Assembly: GCA_031265715.1 (NCBI GenBank)
Contig: JAISCG010000142.1
Coordinates: 1-10,135 of the forward strand
Source of the DNA: Holosporaceae bacterium
Lineage (GTDB): Bacteria; Pseudomonadota; Alphaproteobacteria; UBA3830
DNA: 10,135 nt
Direction of reading: 5' to 3'
The position numbers and the translations under genes were made by a program. The notes beneath the pieces were generated by a model. The model did not search any database. It saw only the letters and a program-made list of their open reading frames with translations, and was not told the DNA's origin. How positions within the stretch are numbered: the stretch's first letter is position 1; each line of letters begins with the position of its first letter. Below, piece by piece: positions 1 to 6,853 of the stretch.

Positions 1-340
1 ACTGCTGCCTCCCGTAGGAGTCTGGACCGTATCTCAGTTCCAGTGTGGCTGACCATCCTCTCAGACCAGCTACTGATCATCGGCTTGGTGAGCCGTTACC
101 TCACCAACTACCTAATCAGACGCAGACCCCTCTATTGGCGACCTTTCGATCTTTCCTCTCTCGAGCTTATGCTGTATTAGCTCCAGTTTCCCGGAGTTGT
201 TCACCACCAATAGGCAGGTATCCACGTGTTACTCACCCGTGCGCCACTCATCATAGAGCAAGCTCTATAATTCGTTCGACTTGCATGTGTTAAGCGTGCC
301 GCCAGCGTTCGTTCTGAGCCAGGATCAAACTCTCAAGTTA
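1..340 (-). rRNA. rrs: 16S ribosomal RNA, 5' part (cut by window edge)
   Basis: Reading the minus strand, the gene opens with AACTTGAGAGTTTGATCCTGGCTCAG, the universal 16S start, and runs to the conserved ACTCCTACGGGAGGCAGCAGT block at positions 1-21, which lies near E. coli position 340-360. Between them are GAACGAACGCTGGCGGC, ACATGCAAGTCGAACG and GGTGAGTAACACGTGG. The mature 5' end is placed at about 340 by counting back from AGAGTTTGATC (E. coli position 8). The segment is slightly shorter than in E. coli, consistent with short V1/V2 helices. The opening and the region around GATTAGGTAGTTGGTGAGG look alphaproteobacterial. Whether 23S and 5S follow, or 16S stands alone as in Rickettsiales, cannot be seen here. 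Confidence 0.98.
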
Positions 341-344
341 AAAT

Positions 345-363
345 GGCTTTTATTAAAAAAGCC
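345..363 (-). other. hairpin in the 16S leader next to the mature 5' end
   Basis: GGCTTTT (345-351) and AAAAGCC (357-363) form a 7-bp stem with a 5-base loop, a few bases before the 16S start on the minus-strand transcript. It is well placed to help leader processing, but the usual RNase III stem needs the spacer downstream of 16S, which is outside the window. Confidence 0.4.
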
Positions 364-470
364 ACCTCCCAGCCAAATACTTTATCTGACGCAAGATCTG
401 ATATTGTATCCGGCTCTAATTTGCGCCATCTACATATCCTCTCTTCTTTTTCTTCTTTTCGTTTCTCAAC

Positions 471-482
471 TGTTCAAAGATC
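471..482 (-). promoter_or_regulatory. boxA-like antitermination element of the rRNA leader
   Basis: The minus strand reads GATCTTTGAACA shortly after the predicted transcription start. It resembles the rRNA boxA (consensus TGCTCTTTAACA), the binding site of NusB/NusE that protects rRNA transcripts from Rho. The position, in the leader just downstream of the promoter, is right for the role. The match is imperfect at the first bases. Confidence 0.6.
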
Positions 483-491
483 GTGAGGCTA

Positions 492-520
492 GTTATACAT
501 GCCCTCTTCGAAAACGTCAA
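492..520 (-). promoter_or_regulatory. rRNA promoter (sigma70-type)
   Basis: On the minus strand, -35 TTGACG (complement of 515-520) and -10 TATAAC (complement of 492-497) are separated by exactly 17 bases. Predicted initiation is near 484-486, giving a leader of about 145 nt before the mature 16S end. The bases after the -10 (TAGCCTC) are richer in G/C than the surroundings, as in discriminators of stringently controlled rRNA promoters. Confidence 0.85.
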
Positions 521-562
521 CAGCTTTTTTTATTTTTTTTAAAAAAAAATTTTTTTCTTAAA
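521..562 (-). promoter_or_regulatory. A/T tract, probable UP element of the rRNA promoter
   Basis: Directly upstream of the -35 box lie consecutive runs of A and T (531-562 is almost entirely A/T). This matches the UP element position bound by the RNA polymerase alpha C-terminal domains at strong rRNA promoters. The tract also separates the rRNA promoter from the divergent SH3 gene. Confidence 0.6.
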
Positions 563-645
563 AAATCAGAGTTTCTTTACTGCCTGTTTCGTTATTGGGG
601 GCTTTTATGTTATTATTTTTTAGTTAATAGAAGATATTTCTGCAG

Positions 646-1089
646 ATGCGTTCGGTTTTTTTTATATTGATTACGACTTTTTCACTCTGCGCAGATGCGA
701 CTGCGCCGACATTCGCGAGTTTAAAGTCATCCGAAGTTAATTTGAGGGTGGGACCGGGCAAGGAATATCCGATCAACTGGACATTCCTGAGGGCGAATCT
801 CCCGGTGATGCTTGTGGCGGAGTTCAATGAATGGAGAAAAATCAAATTTATCGATAATACCGAGGGCTGGGTTCATCAGAATATGATTTCCCGAAAAAAT
901 ACCGCCATCGTTACGTCGGGATACACGGTTTTGTACAAATATGCGTCCGATTCGCAGCCGATAGCGAAAATAGAGAAAAACGTAATCGTGAAAATCATTA
1001 AAAATGATAAAGACTGGGTTAAGGCGGAAGTGAACAAAATCAAAGGATGGATCAAGAAAGAGGATTTGTGGGGAGTGAACGAAGAGTAG
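646..1089 (+). CDS. exported SH3-repeat protein (SH3_4-like)
   Basis: A 147-residue protein with a Sec-type signal peptide: MR, a hydrophobic stretch at about 4-15, and a likely cut after A-D-A near residue 18. The mature part has two bacterial SH3-like repeats. The first, about residues 28-82, carries the hallmark V-N-L-R-V-G-P-G (31-38) and a closing E-G-W-V (73-76). The second, about 88-142, lacks the RxGP motif but ends with the matching K-G-W-I-K (133-137). Such small exported SH3 proteins are common in Alphaproteobacteria and are thought to bind cell-wall or protein ligands in the periplasm; the exact role is unknown. The start is fixed because an in-frame TAA lies upstream at 622-624. 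The ribosome site is weak (AGAAG, 629-633) and I could not pick out a confident promoter. It is divergent from the 16S gene. Confidence 0.85.
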   Translation: MRSVFFILITTFSLCADATAPTFASLKSSEVNLRVGPGKEYPINWTFLRANLPVMLVAEFNEWRKIKFIDNTEGWVHQNMISRKNTAIVTSGYTVLYKYASDSQPIAKIEKNVIVKIIKNDKDWVKAEVNKIKGWIKKEDLWGVNEE

Positions 1090-1465
1090 ACTTCCTGATT
1101 CTTTTAAAAGATTCTTCATATTCTTATTTTACACAATTCTTTCTCATTTTCCTATATCTTATTCGCGAGGGGTGTATGAGGTTTTCGAAGTTTCTCCCAT
1201 GTTAGACAAATGGGAAAGCGAGTGGCTGCATATATCAAAGATTGTAAAAGTTACAAGACTGCGACAAAGGGTGAATATCGACGCAGAAGCCTCTGTTACA
1301 GAGAGTTATTACGTGAGTAATCACAAAAAAAAATCCGACGGGTGGTGAGTTCCTGCCTATGACTCTCTTGTGGCACTGATATTTTAGAGCATCTGGCGAT
1401 TGTCGATGCAATTCTGTTGCGGTTCCGACGGCACAAGCCGTGGCCGAAGTTTTGATAAAATTATT
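1090..1465. other. intergenic region with hairpins and no convincing gene
   Basis: No frame here gives a believable protein. I see short hairpins at 1195-1215 (TCCCAT/ATGGGA), 1291-1303 (CTCTG/CAGAG), 1313-1324 (GTGA/TCAC) and 1428-1441 (ACGGC/GCCGT), and one end of the genome's intergenic repeat at 1325-1349. A good intrinsic terminator follows at 1466-1505 on the plus strand. The region may be an untranslated RNA, the long tail of the SH3 transcript, or decayed sequence; I cannot choose between them from the sequence. Confidence 0.4.
1325..1349 (+). repeat. isolated right end of the intergenic repeat
   Basis: A run of A followed by ATCCGACGGGTGGTGAG matches the right end of the complete repeat copy at 9598-9620 (A-run, GATCCAACGGGTGGTAAG). 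The terminal 12-mer at 1338-1349 differs from that of the complete copy by one base. No matching left end or internal palindrome is present nearby, so this is a fragment. Confidence 0.6.
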
Positions 1466-1505
1466 AATGACTATGGTAAATAACCATGGTCATTTGTATT
1501 TTTTT
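1466..1505 (+). terminator. Rho-independent terminator
   Basis: AATGACTATGGT (1466-1477) and ACCATGGTCATT (1483-1494) pair over 12 positions with one G-U pair, closing an AAATA loop, and a T-run follows at 1499-1505. This is a textbook intrinsic terminator on the plus strand. It lies about 375 bases after the SH3 gene and just before the promoter of the paralogue pair, so it would isolate that unit from upstream transcription. Confidence 0.75.
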
Positions 1506-1516
1506 AAAAAAAAGTG

Positions 1517-1545
1517 TTGTATCTTTGCTTATTATGGCATATATA
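1517..1545 (+). promoter_or_regulatory. promoter of the paralogue pair
   Basis: TTGTAT (1517-1522) and TATATA (1540-1545) are separated by 17 bases. Initiation near 1552 would give a leader of about 30 bases to the ATG at 1581. It sits between the terminator at 1466-1505 and the first paralogue, the expected place for an independent transcription unit. Confidence 0.6.
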
Positions 1546-1580
1546 AGAGTCGTTATAAACAAACAGACAAAGGAATTGGA

Positions 1581-4157
1581 ATGAAAAAAATATTGACCAT
1601 CGTATCAATAGTGGGTTTTATGGAGCATTGCGAGTGCATGAGAGGAGGACTAGCCTCATTAGACATACAGCTTAAAAAATCAGACCAAACAGCGCAGAGC
1701 CTAGAAGAGGGAATTATAGCAGAAGTAGAGTACTCAGTGTGTCCCGATACCATATGGCCACTTTACCATTTGCTAAAAGAGGAGAATGTGCCCGCTCCTC
1801 TCAGGTCTAAAGTACTTTCGATACTTAGATCAATAAGGAGAAAAAGTGAGAAATACAAGTATTACAACGTCGATGATTGCGTTGCCTGCGCCGCTCTGGT
1901 GTTGCATGGATTGGTGTGTGGTAATTGCAATTACCATTGCGATTGCTTGATCGACACTTTTTTGGAAGATTCAAACATACCGATAATAACGCAAATGAGG
2001 ACCAAATTATCAGAACAACAGTCGCAACCGTTCTTTCAAAATTTTAGCAGTGACGAAGTTGATTTTTTAATTGATTTCTTCTGTCCGCTCCAGAGTTTTG
2101 GCGATAGAGGTGTCGTGGGAACCATGGAGCATGTCGTTAAATATTTATTGGAAAATGAGGGCGCACCCGGACCTGATTTTATAAAAAGGATAGTTGTGGA
2201 GTGTTGTAGATATGTCCCACACTCTAAGTCAAGGTTTTTGGAACTGATGGAGAAATATTCGAGTTATGGAAATCTTCAGGCCATTAAATTATATCGTGCT
2301 TTAAGGTCTGATTGGAGGGAGGAAGTCCATGATAGATTTGCATCGTTTCAGAGTCAACTGATACTGAAGAGATTAAATAATTTTCAACGCAAATTAGATG
2401 CAATTGTACTTGAGGATTCAAAAATAAACTGCTTCCATTTTCTTTCGTTGGCAATCAATCTTAGGAATAGGGCTAATTTTGTCGCCCTGATTGAAGAAGG
2501 AGAGAAAAATAATCTCTCCCTGGGAGCAATGAAACAGAATAAGAGAAGGGAATATATAGAATTTGCCCTTAGAATAGTGCTGAAGGTTCCATCTCCGGAG
2601 AATGTTGCTTTCTTGAAAAGAATGATAATTCATATGCCTGCTGACATGTATTTTCAGGTCACAAGAGCATTAAAAATATTGGAGGGAGACGGTAATATTG
2701 AAGCCATTAAGCTTTTGTACTCCCATACTCATGACGGAGAAGAAATGCCGGAAGAGGAAGTCAGGAAATTGGATGGTATCACCGGTGCTGTCGTTCCCTT
2801 CAACTCTTCCTCCTTGGATAGGGAGTATTATTTCGGACTTTGTGACTTAATGCTGAAAACTCAAATTGGTTGGCTACAAACTCTTTCAACTCCGGAAGAA
2901 AGAGAGGAAATTATCCGTTATTTATTAGAAATGCCTATGGCTGCCCGGAACCTGACGGGAAATTTCGTTTATTTGTTGCAAGAACTTATAGACGCCCGTG
3001 GTTTGTCAGAAGCTTTAACAGCATTAGGAGAAACCGATAGCCTGTCAAAAGTTTTGGTAGGTTTTGAAGAATCCGACTGCTTGTTAGCAGCTTTGAGAGA
3101 TTTTGGAATAGATGAACTGTTGAACACTTTGAGGGGTTTGGGAGATTTTAGAGAAGATTCGCTAATATGGGAAAAAGATAGGATCAGATTGTGTATAGAA
3201 AGAATTGATGGTCTGTCGGAAGAAGATAAGGGCAGGTTGTTTATAAAAGTAATCGATATTCTACCGGAAAGAAGTAAGCTCGAATGGTTTATGAAAAAAA
3301 TTAATTTTCTACCGGGAGAGTGTTACAGACCCCCAATACGGGATCCGTGGAGGCTGTCACTGAGCGGAGTGCGGGACACAGGGTTGTGGGATAGAAAGCT
3401 TTTGCGACTCAATGAGGAAACTAATTTTTATGTTCCCGAGACAGCTATTTTCCTCTCTCGTTTGTTAGTATCTCCTTTTACGCGATCCGGTTTATTGGGG
3501 ATATATGATGGGGAGAGAATGGAGGGTGGTATATTGTCTTCATGGTATGCCTGGATTTCAGGCGGGTTATGCTCTGAGACTCCTAAATTCGGGTGGAGAA
3601 TTCTCATATCAGCCGTTCCCGACAGTGCACTTCGTGTTGCGCAGGCGGTGATTCCTGTTCTGGGAAGGTTGGGCGTAGATTACAAAATAGTAGACTCGCT
3701 ACCCAGAATGAGGTATCTGTACAATAGTTCCAGAGTAGGCGCAGAAGAAGATATAGCGTTGAGTCATCTGTGGGGACCAGGCTTTATTGTCGTGTACCCG
3801 GAAAATGATTTGCAAGCTAATTTCATAGTGAATTTGGTAAACGATAGGTTTGTGGGATCGGAGTTGACCGGACCGAGGCATTTTGTTCCGTACCTTAATA
3901 GTATTCAAGCTGGAGATACAGGCGGAATATATCTACATTGGTGCAGAGATGGGGTTCCGAGAGACCGCAGAACTGTTCCACTTATCGATGTGTCTACCGA
4001 CGGGCATCCCTCTCTTGAGGTTTGGGAGCACCCGTTTGATGTAAAATTATCTTACTTGGGAAAAAAGTTGGGTAGGAAAGTATCCGAATGGGGGTTTCAC
4101 AGACGATCGACTTTTGAGAGGATGAAACTTTTGGCTCCGCCTGATTCGGATTCATAG
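1581..4157 (+). CDS. exported paralogue A: helical repeats plus degenerate LanKC/OspF-like lyase domain
   Basis: Not a named gene. The 858-aa product begins with a leader ending G-F-M-E-H-C-E-C (12-19) that resembles a Sec signal peptide. Residues about 50-400 are helical, with a Cys cluster (C113, C116, C120, C122) and two related modules, each closing with G-N-[LI]-x-A-I-K-L (230-237 and 371-378). Residues 474-523 form four Leu-rich units of 12-13 residues not found in its neighbour. Residues about 670-790 resemble the lyase domain of LanKC/LanL and OspF/SpvC proteins. Where the neighbour has K-I-H, this copy has R673-I-L675; K702 is kept. The tail 823-852 is nearly identical to the neighbour's. 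The ATG at 1581 is chosen because it has AAGGA six bases upstream (1570-1574), lies after the promoter, and aligns with the paralogue's start. I expect an exported protein, possibly acting on a host, with a possibly inactive domain. Confidence 0.75.
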   Translation: MKKILTIVSIVGFMEHCECMRGGLASLDIQLKKSDQTAQSLEEGIIAEVEYSVCPDTIWPLYHLLKEENVPAPLRSKVLSILRSIRRKSEKYKYYNVDDCVACAALVLHGLVCGNCNYHCDCLIDTFLEDSNIPIITQMRTKLSEQQSQPFFQNFSSDEVDFLIDFFCPLQSFGDRGVVGTMEHVVKYLLENEGAPGPDFIKRIVVECCRYVPHSKSRFLELMEKYSSYGNLQAIKLYRALRSDWREEVHDRFASFQSQLILKRLNNFQRKLDAIVLEDSKINCFHFLSLAINLRNRANFVALIEEGEKNNLSLGAMKQNKRREYIEFALRIVLKVPSPENVAFLKRMIIHMPADMYFQVTRALKILEGDGNIEAIKLLYSHTHDGEEMPEEEVRKLDGITGAVVPFNSSSLDREYYFGLCDLMLKTQIGWLQTLSTPEEREEIIRYLLEMPMAARNLTGNFVYLLQELIDARGLSEALTALGETDSLSKVLVGFEESDCLLAALRDFGIDELLNTLRGLGDFREDSLIWEKDRIRLCIERIDGLSEEDKGRLFIKVIDILPERSKLEWFMKKINFLPGECYRPPIRDPWRLSLSGVRDTGLWDRKLLRLNEETNFYVPETAIFLSRLLVSPFTRSGLLGIYDGERMEGGILSSWYAWISGGLCSETPKFGWRILISAVPDSALRVAQAVIPVLGRLGVDYKIVDSLPRMRYLYNSSRVGAEEDIALSHLWGPGFIVVYPENDLQANFIVNLVNDRFVGSELTGPRHFVPYLNSIQAGDTGGIYLHWCRDGVPRDRRTVPLIDVSTDGHPSLEVWEHPFDVKLSYLGKKLGRKVSEWGFHRRSTFERMKLLAPPDSDS

Positions 4158-4188
4158 ATTTTTTAATATAAGTAAACAAACATTTTTT

Positions 4189-4193
4189 GGAGG
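4189..4193 (+). promoter_or_regulatory. strong ribosome binding site of paralogue B
   Basis: GGAGG, six bases before the ATG at 4200, is the strongest Shine-Dalgarno sequence in the window. It lies in the 42-base gap after paralogue A, where I see neither a clear promoter nor a terminator, so the two genes are probably co-transcribed. Confidence 0.75.
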
Positions 4194-4199
4194 GGAAAT

Positions 4200-6662
4200 A
4201 TGAAAAAAATATTAGCTGTTATAGCGGTAATGGGTTTCATGGAGCATTGCAAGTGCATAGAAGAAGTTGAGTTATTACGTCAAACGAATGAACGGATTCA
4301 AGAATTAACTCAAGCAAGGCAAGATCTGATGAACAGACTTGAGGTATGCCTGGGAGAGGGGGAAATATACTTTGTTGATATACCGTCTTTTTGCTATTTG
4401 CTAAAAGTAGAGGATGCGCCGGACGCTCTCCGGTTCGAGGTATTGCCAAAACTTAGACAAATAAGAGAAACAGGCGCCGATCTCAATTACCGCGCTCACG
4501 CTGCTCTGATATTACACATAGTTAGATGTCGTAATTGCGATTGTTATTTTAAGCGCTTGAGCAGCGATTCCTCTGGCGATCCGCATATGGTAGCACGAAT
4601 GAACAGCGTATTAAATGCCGTGCATTCTCTGCTTTTTGGAAAGATTTGTCGAAACCTTAACGCTGAAGAAATTGCTTTTTTAATTGATTTCTTCTGTCCG
4701 TTCTCAAGTTTCGATGATGCTAATAATCCTGCTTGTATTGTAAAAGCCGTGGAGTGTGCTGCTAAATATTTATTGGATAATGAAGACACAACCAGACCTG
4801 ATCTTATGGTGAAGATAATTCAAAGTTGCTGCCAAACTGCTCCGTCCTCTAAAAAAAAGTTTTTAGAACTGTTGCTTGGGTATGCAAATAGCGGGAATCT
4901 TTCGGCTATCAGACTACACTATGCTTTAACTTTCGACTGGACAAGTGCAATGCCTGAAAAAGCGGTTATGGACTTCAGTCAATCCACGCAAAGAAAATTA
5001 GCCGTTTTATTAGACAGACTGAACAATATTATATCGGTCGATGAAAATACACGTAGGAATACACGTAGGGATGGCTTTTTTTATAAATTGGGTGAGATAG
5101 TTGAAAACAGGGCCAATTTTATCAATCTGATTGAAGAGATGAAAGGAATGGGGTTCTCCATAGGAGCAATGAAAGAAGACATAAGAAGAAAACTTATAGA
5201 TTTTACATTAAGAGTAGTGTTGCAGGTTCCCTCTCCAAAAAATGTTATTTTCTTAAAAGAAATGTTAATTCACATGCCCGCCGACATGTATTTTAAAGTC
5301 ATAAGGGTGTTAAAAGTATTGGAGGGAGACGGTAATATTGAAGGTGCTAAACTCTTATATTTCTATATTCATAATGAGACAGAAATGCCTCCGAATGAAA
5401 TCGAAAAGCTGAGAGGTCTTCTCTATATAACTGATGAAAGTCAGATCCCCGGTATTCCGATTCTTGGCATGGAAAACGTGCCTCCCGAAGATTTTGAGCA
5501 AAACAGACAATATCAGGCTGAACTTCGTGGGTTAATTGAAACAAGTCCGATTGATTGGTTAAAGAATCTTCCACTTCAAGAAAGACAGGAAGCTCTCTAT
5601 GCGTTCTTTCAAACCCCTTTGGCTGCTAGTGGCCTGTTAGAGGCTTTAAAAACAGCTCGAATGAGGGGTTTTCCGAAAGAAATGAGATATGTTCTTCCGG
5701 AAAAATCGGAAGAAGTAGTAAGAGAAAAACTCGAAAAGTTGGTGGAAGAAGATGGTCCGTTATTGGGAATGGAGGGTGAACCTCACTTCAGTGATATGCG
5801 AACCGTAAGTAGTTTCGCTAAGTGTAGGCGGTTGATTTTCGACAGAGAAAGGAATTTTTTTGTTGGTAAGGGGGTGGGTTCCTTAGGTTCTTGCCCATTT
5901 GCGGTATCTCCTTTTGTGCGATCTGATTTGTTGGGGATAGTGTACGAGTCCGAGAGTCGTCCTCTTTGTTCGTGGATTGAAGGAAACTCATTGGGTAATT
6001 TCCCCGGAAACCCCGGTTGGAAAATTCACATATCGGCTGTTCCCGATAGCGCACTTCGTGTTGCACAAGCGGTGATTCCTATTCTGGGAACATATGGTGT
6101 GCATTACAAAATAATGGACTCATTGTTGATAATGAGGAGTTTTTATGCCCCTTACAGAATGAATATAGAAGACCCGCTGGTAGGACTGGATTTTAAGGAG
6201 AGGGAAAATTACCTTCAGATGGGAAAATATATTACCATATACCCGGAAAATGCTTTTCAAGCTAATCTCATTGTGAAAAAGATAGATCTTGCATTTAAAG
6301 CAGTAAATTTGGTCGGACCAAGGTACTTTGTTTCGTGTCTCGGCGATATTCAGGCTGGAGATACAGGCGGAATATTTATACGTTGGTGTAAATCATATTC
6401 ACAAGACGGAGTAGATATAGAAAGAGCCGTTCCATGTGTGGACAACTCCGGTCCATGTCCATATGGGGACAAGGCTAGTGATGAGGAGCGGCGCCGCTTC
6501 TTTGAGTTTTATAACTATCTGTCGCCTGAGTGGTGTCACCCCTTTGAAGTAGAATTATCTTATTTGGGAAAAATATTGGGTAGGAAAGTATCTGAATGGG
6601 GGTTCCACGAACGATCGACTTTTGAAGAAATGGGACTTTTGGCTCCGGGTACGCCGCGGTAA
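4200..6662 (+). CDS. exported paralogue B: helical repeats plus LanKC/OspF-like lyase domain with intact K-x-H
   Basis: Not a named gene. The 820-aa product shares the leader (G-F-M-E-H-C-K-C, 12-19), the Cys cluster (C110, C113, C115), the two helical modules (for example G-N-I-E-G-A-K-L, 378-385) and the C-terminal domain with the gene upstream. The Leu-rich units of paralogue A are missing, which accounts for most of the length difference. In the C-terminal domain I see G-W-K608-I-H610-I-S, K637 in H-Y-K-I-M-D, G-K-Y-I-T-I-Y-P-E-N (675-684), G-P-R-Y-F (706-710) and G-D-T-G-G-I-F-I-R-W (720-729). This order resembles LanKC/LanL lyase domains, and in SpvC/OspF the equivalent K-x-H and Lys remove phosphate from phosphothreonine by beta-elimination. 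No kinase or cyclase domain is present, so this is not a lanthipeptide synthetase. I infer an exported enzyme, perhaps a host-directed effector; the fold assignment is tentative. Confidence 0.78.
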   Translation: MKKILAVIAVMGFMEHCKCIEEVELLRQTNERIQELTQARQDLMNRLEVCLGEGEIYFVDIPSFCYLLKVEDAPDALRFEVLPKLRQIRETGADLNYRAHAALILHIVRCRNCDCYFKRLSSDSSGDPHMVARMNSVLNAVHSLLFGKICRNLNAEEIAFLIDFFCPFSSFDDANNPACIVKAVECAAKYLLDNEDTTRPDLMVKIIQSCCQTAPSSKKKFLELLLGYANSGNLSAIRLHYALTFDWTSAMPEKAVMDFSQSTQRKLAVLLDRLNNIISVDENTRRNTRRDGFFYKLGEIVENRANFINLIEEMKGMGFSIGAMKEDIRRKLIDFTLRVVLQVPSPKNVIFLKEMLIHMPADMYFKVIRVLKVLEGDGNIEGAKLLYFYIHNETEMPPNEIEKLRGLLYITDESQIPGIPILGMENVPPEDFEQNRQYQAELRGLIETSPIDWLKNLPLQERQEALYAFFQTPLAASGLLEALKTARMRGFPKEMRYVLPEKSEEVVREKLEKLVEEDGPLLGMEGEPHFSDMRTVSSFAKCRRLIFDRERNFFVGKGVGSLGSCPFAVSPFVRSDLLGIVYESESRPLCSWIEGNSLGNFPGNPGWKIHISAVPDSALRVAQAVIPILGTYGVHYKIMDSLLIMRSFYAPYRMNIEDPLVGLDFKERENYLQMGKYITIYPENAFQANLIVKKIDLAFKAVNLVGPRYFVSCLGDIQAGDTGGIFIRWCKSYSQDGVDIERAVPCVDNSGPCPYGDKASDEERRRFFEFYNYLSPEWCHPFEVELSYLGKILGRKVSEWGFHERSTFEEMGLLAPGTPR

Positions 6663-6723
6663 ATAATCGAAGTTGCGTGAAAAACAGTTGGGAAGTCCGT
6701 GAGAAAAAGTTAATCTCAGTATA

Positions 6724-6853
6724 CTTACCACCCGTCTCATTTAATCGGGCGTTTCCTCACATCATTGCGAGACGCGGAGCGACGCGGCAATCCGGAGATT
6801 TTAAATTCGCTTGAATTTGAGTCCCAGACTGTCAAGTCGCCTTGCTCTTCGCA
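6724..6853 (+). repeat. intergenic repeat, left part with degenerate palindrome (truncated copy)
   Basis: It starts with CTTACCACCCGTCTCATTT exactly as the complete copy at 9413 does, and TCATTGCGAG follows at the same distance (38 bases) in both. The inner hairpin is AAATTC-GCTT-GAATTT (6803-6818). The right arm of the large palindrome is decayed (TTGCTCTTCGCA instead of TTGCTCGCAATGA) and stops where a second copy begins at 6854. It follows paralogue B by about 60 bases. Confidence 0.8.

Noticed and set aside
45..670. Plus-strand reading frames across the first 670 bases
   Set aside because: They lie on the complement of the 16S rRNA gene, its leader and promoter, and their translations show no recognisable protein.
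1380..1464. Short frame ending ...R-R-H-K-P-W-P-K-F as a gene remnant
   Set aside because: It is under 30 codons, starts after an in-frame stop, and I could not link it to any family.
1440..1580. GTG at 1440 as start of the first paralogue, adding 47 residues
   Set aside because: The added part spans the terminator hairpin and the promoter, has no ribosome site, has no counterpart in paralogue B, and would bury the signal-peptide-like leader.
1581..1640. Lipoprotein signal peptides for the paralogues because of the Cys residues near position 17-19
   Set aside because: The residues before each Cys (M-E-H-C, C-E-C or C-K-C) do not fit the lipobox [LVI][ASTVI][GAS]C.
1581..6662. Class III lanthipeptide biosynthesis locus
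   Set aside because: Only the lyase-like part resembles LanKC/LanL. There is no kinase domain, no LanC-type cyclase with zinc ligands and no small precursor peptide nearby.
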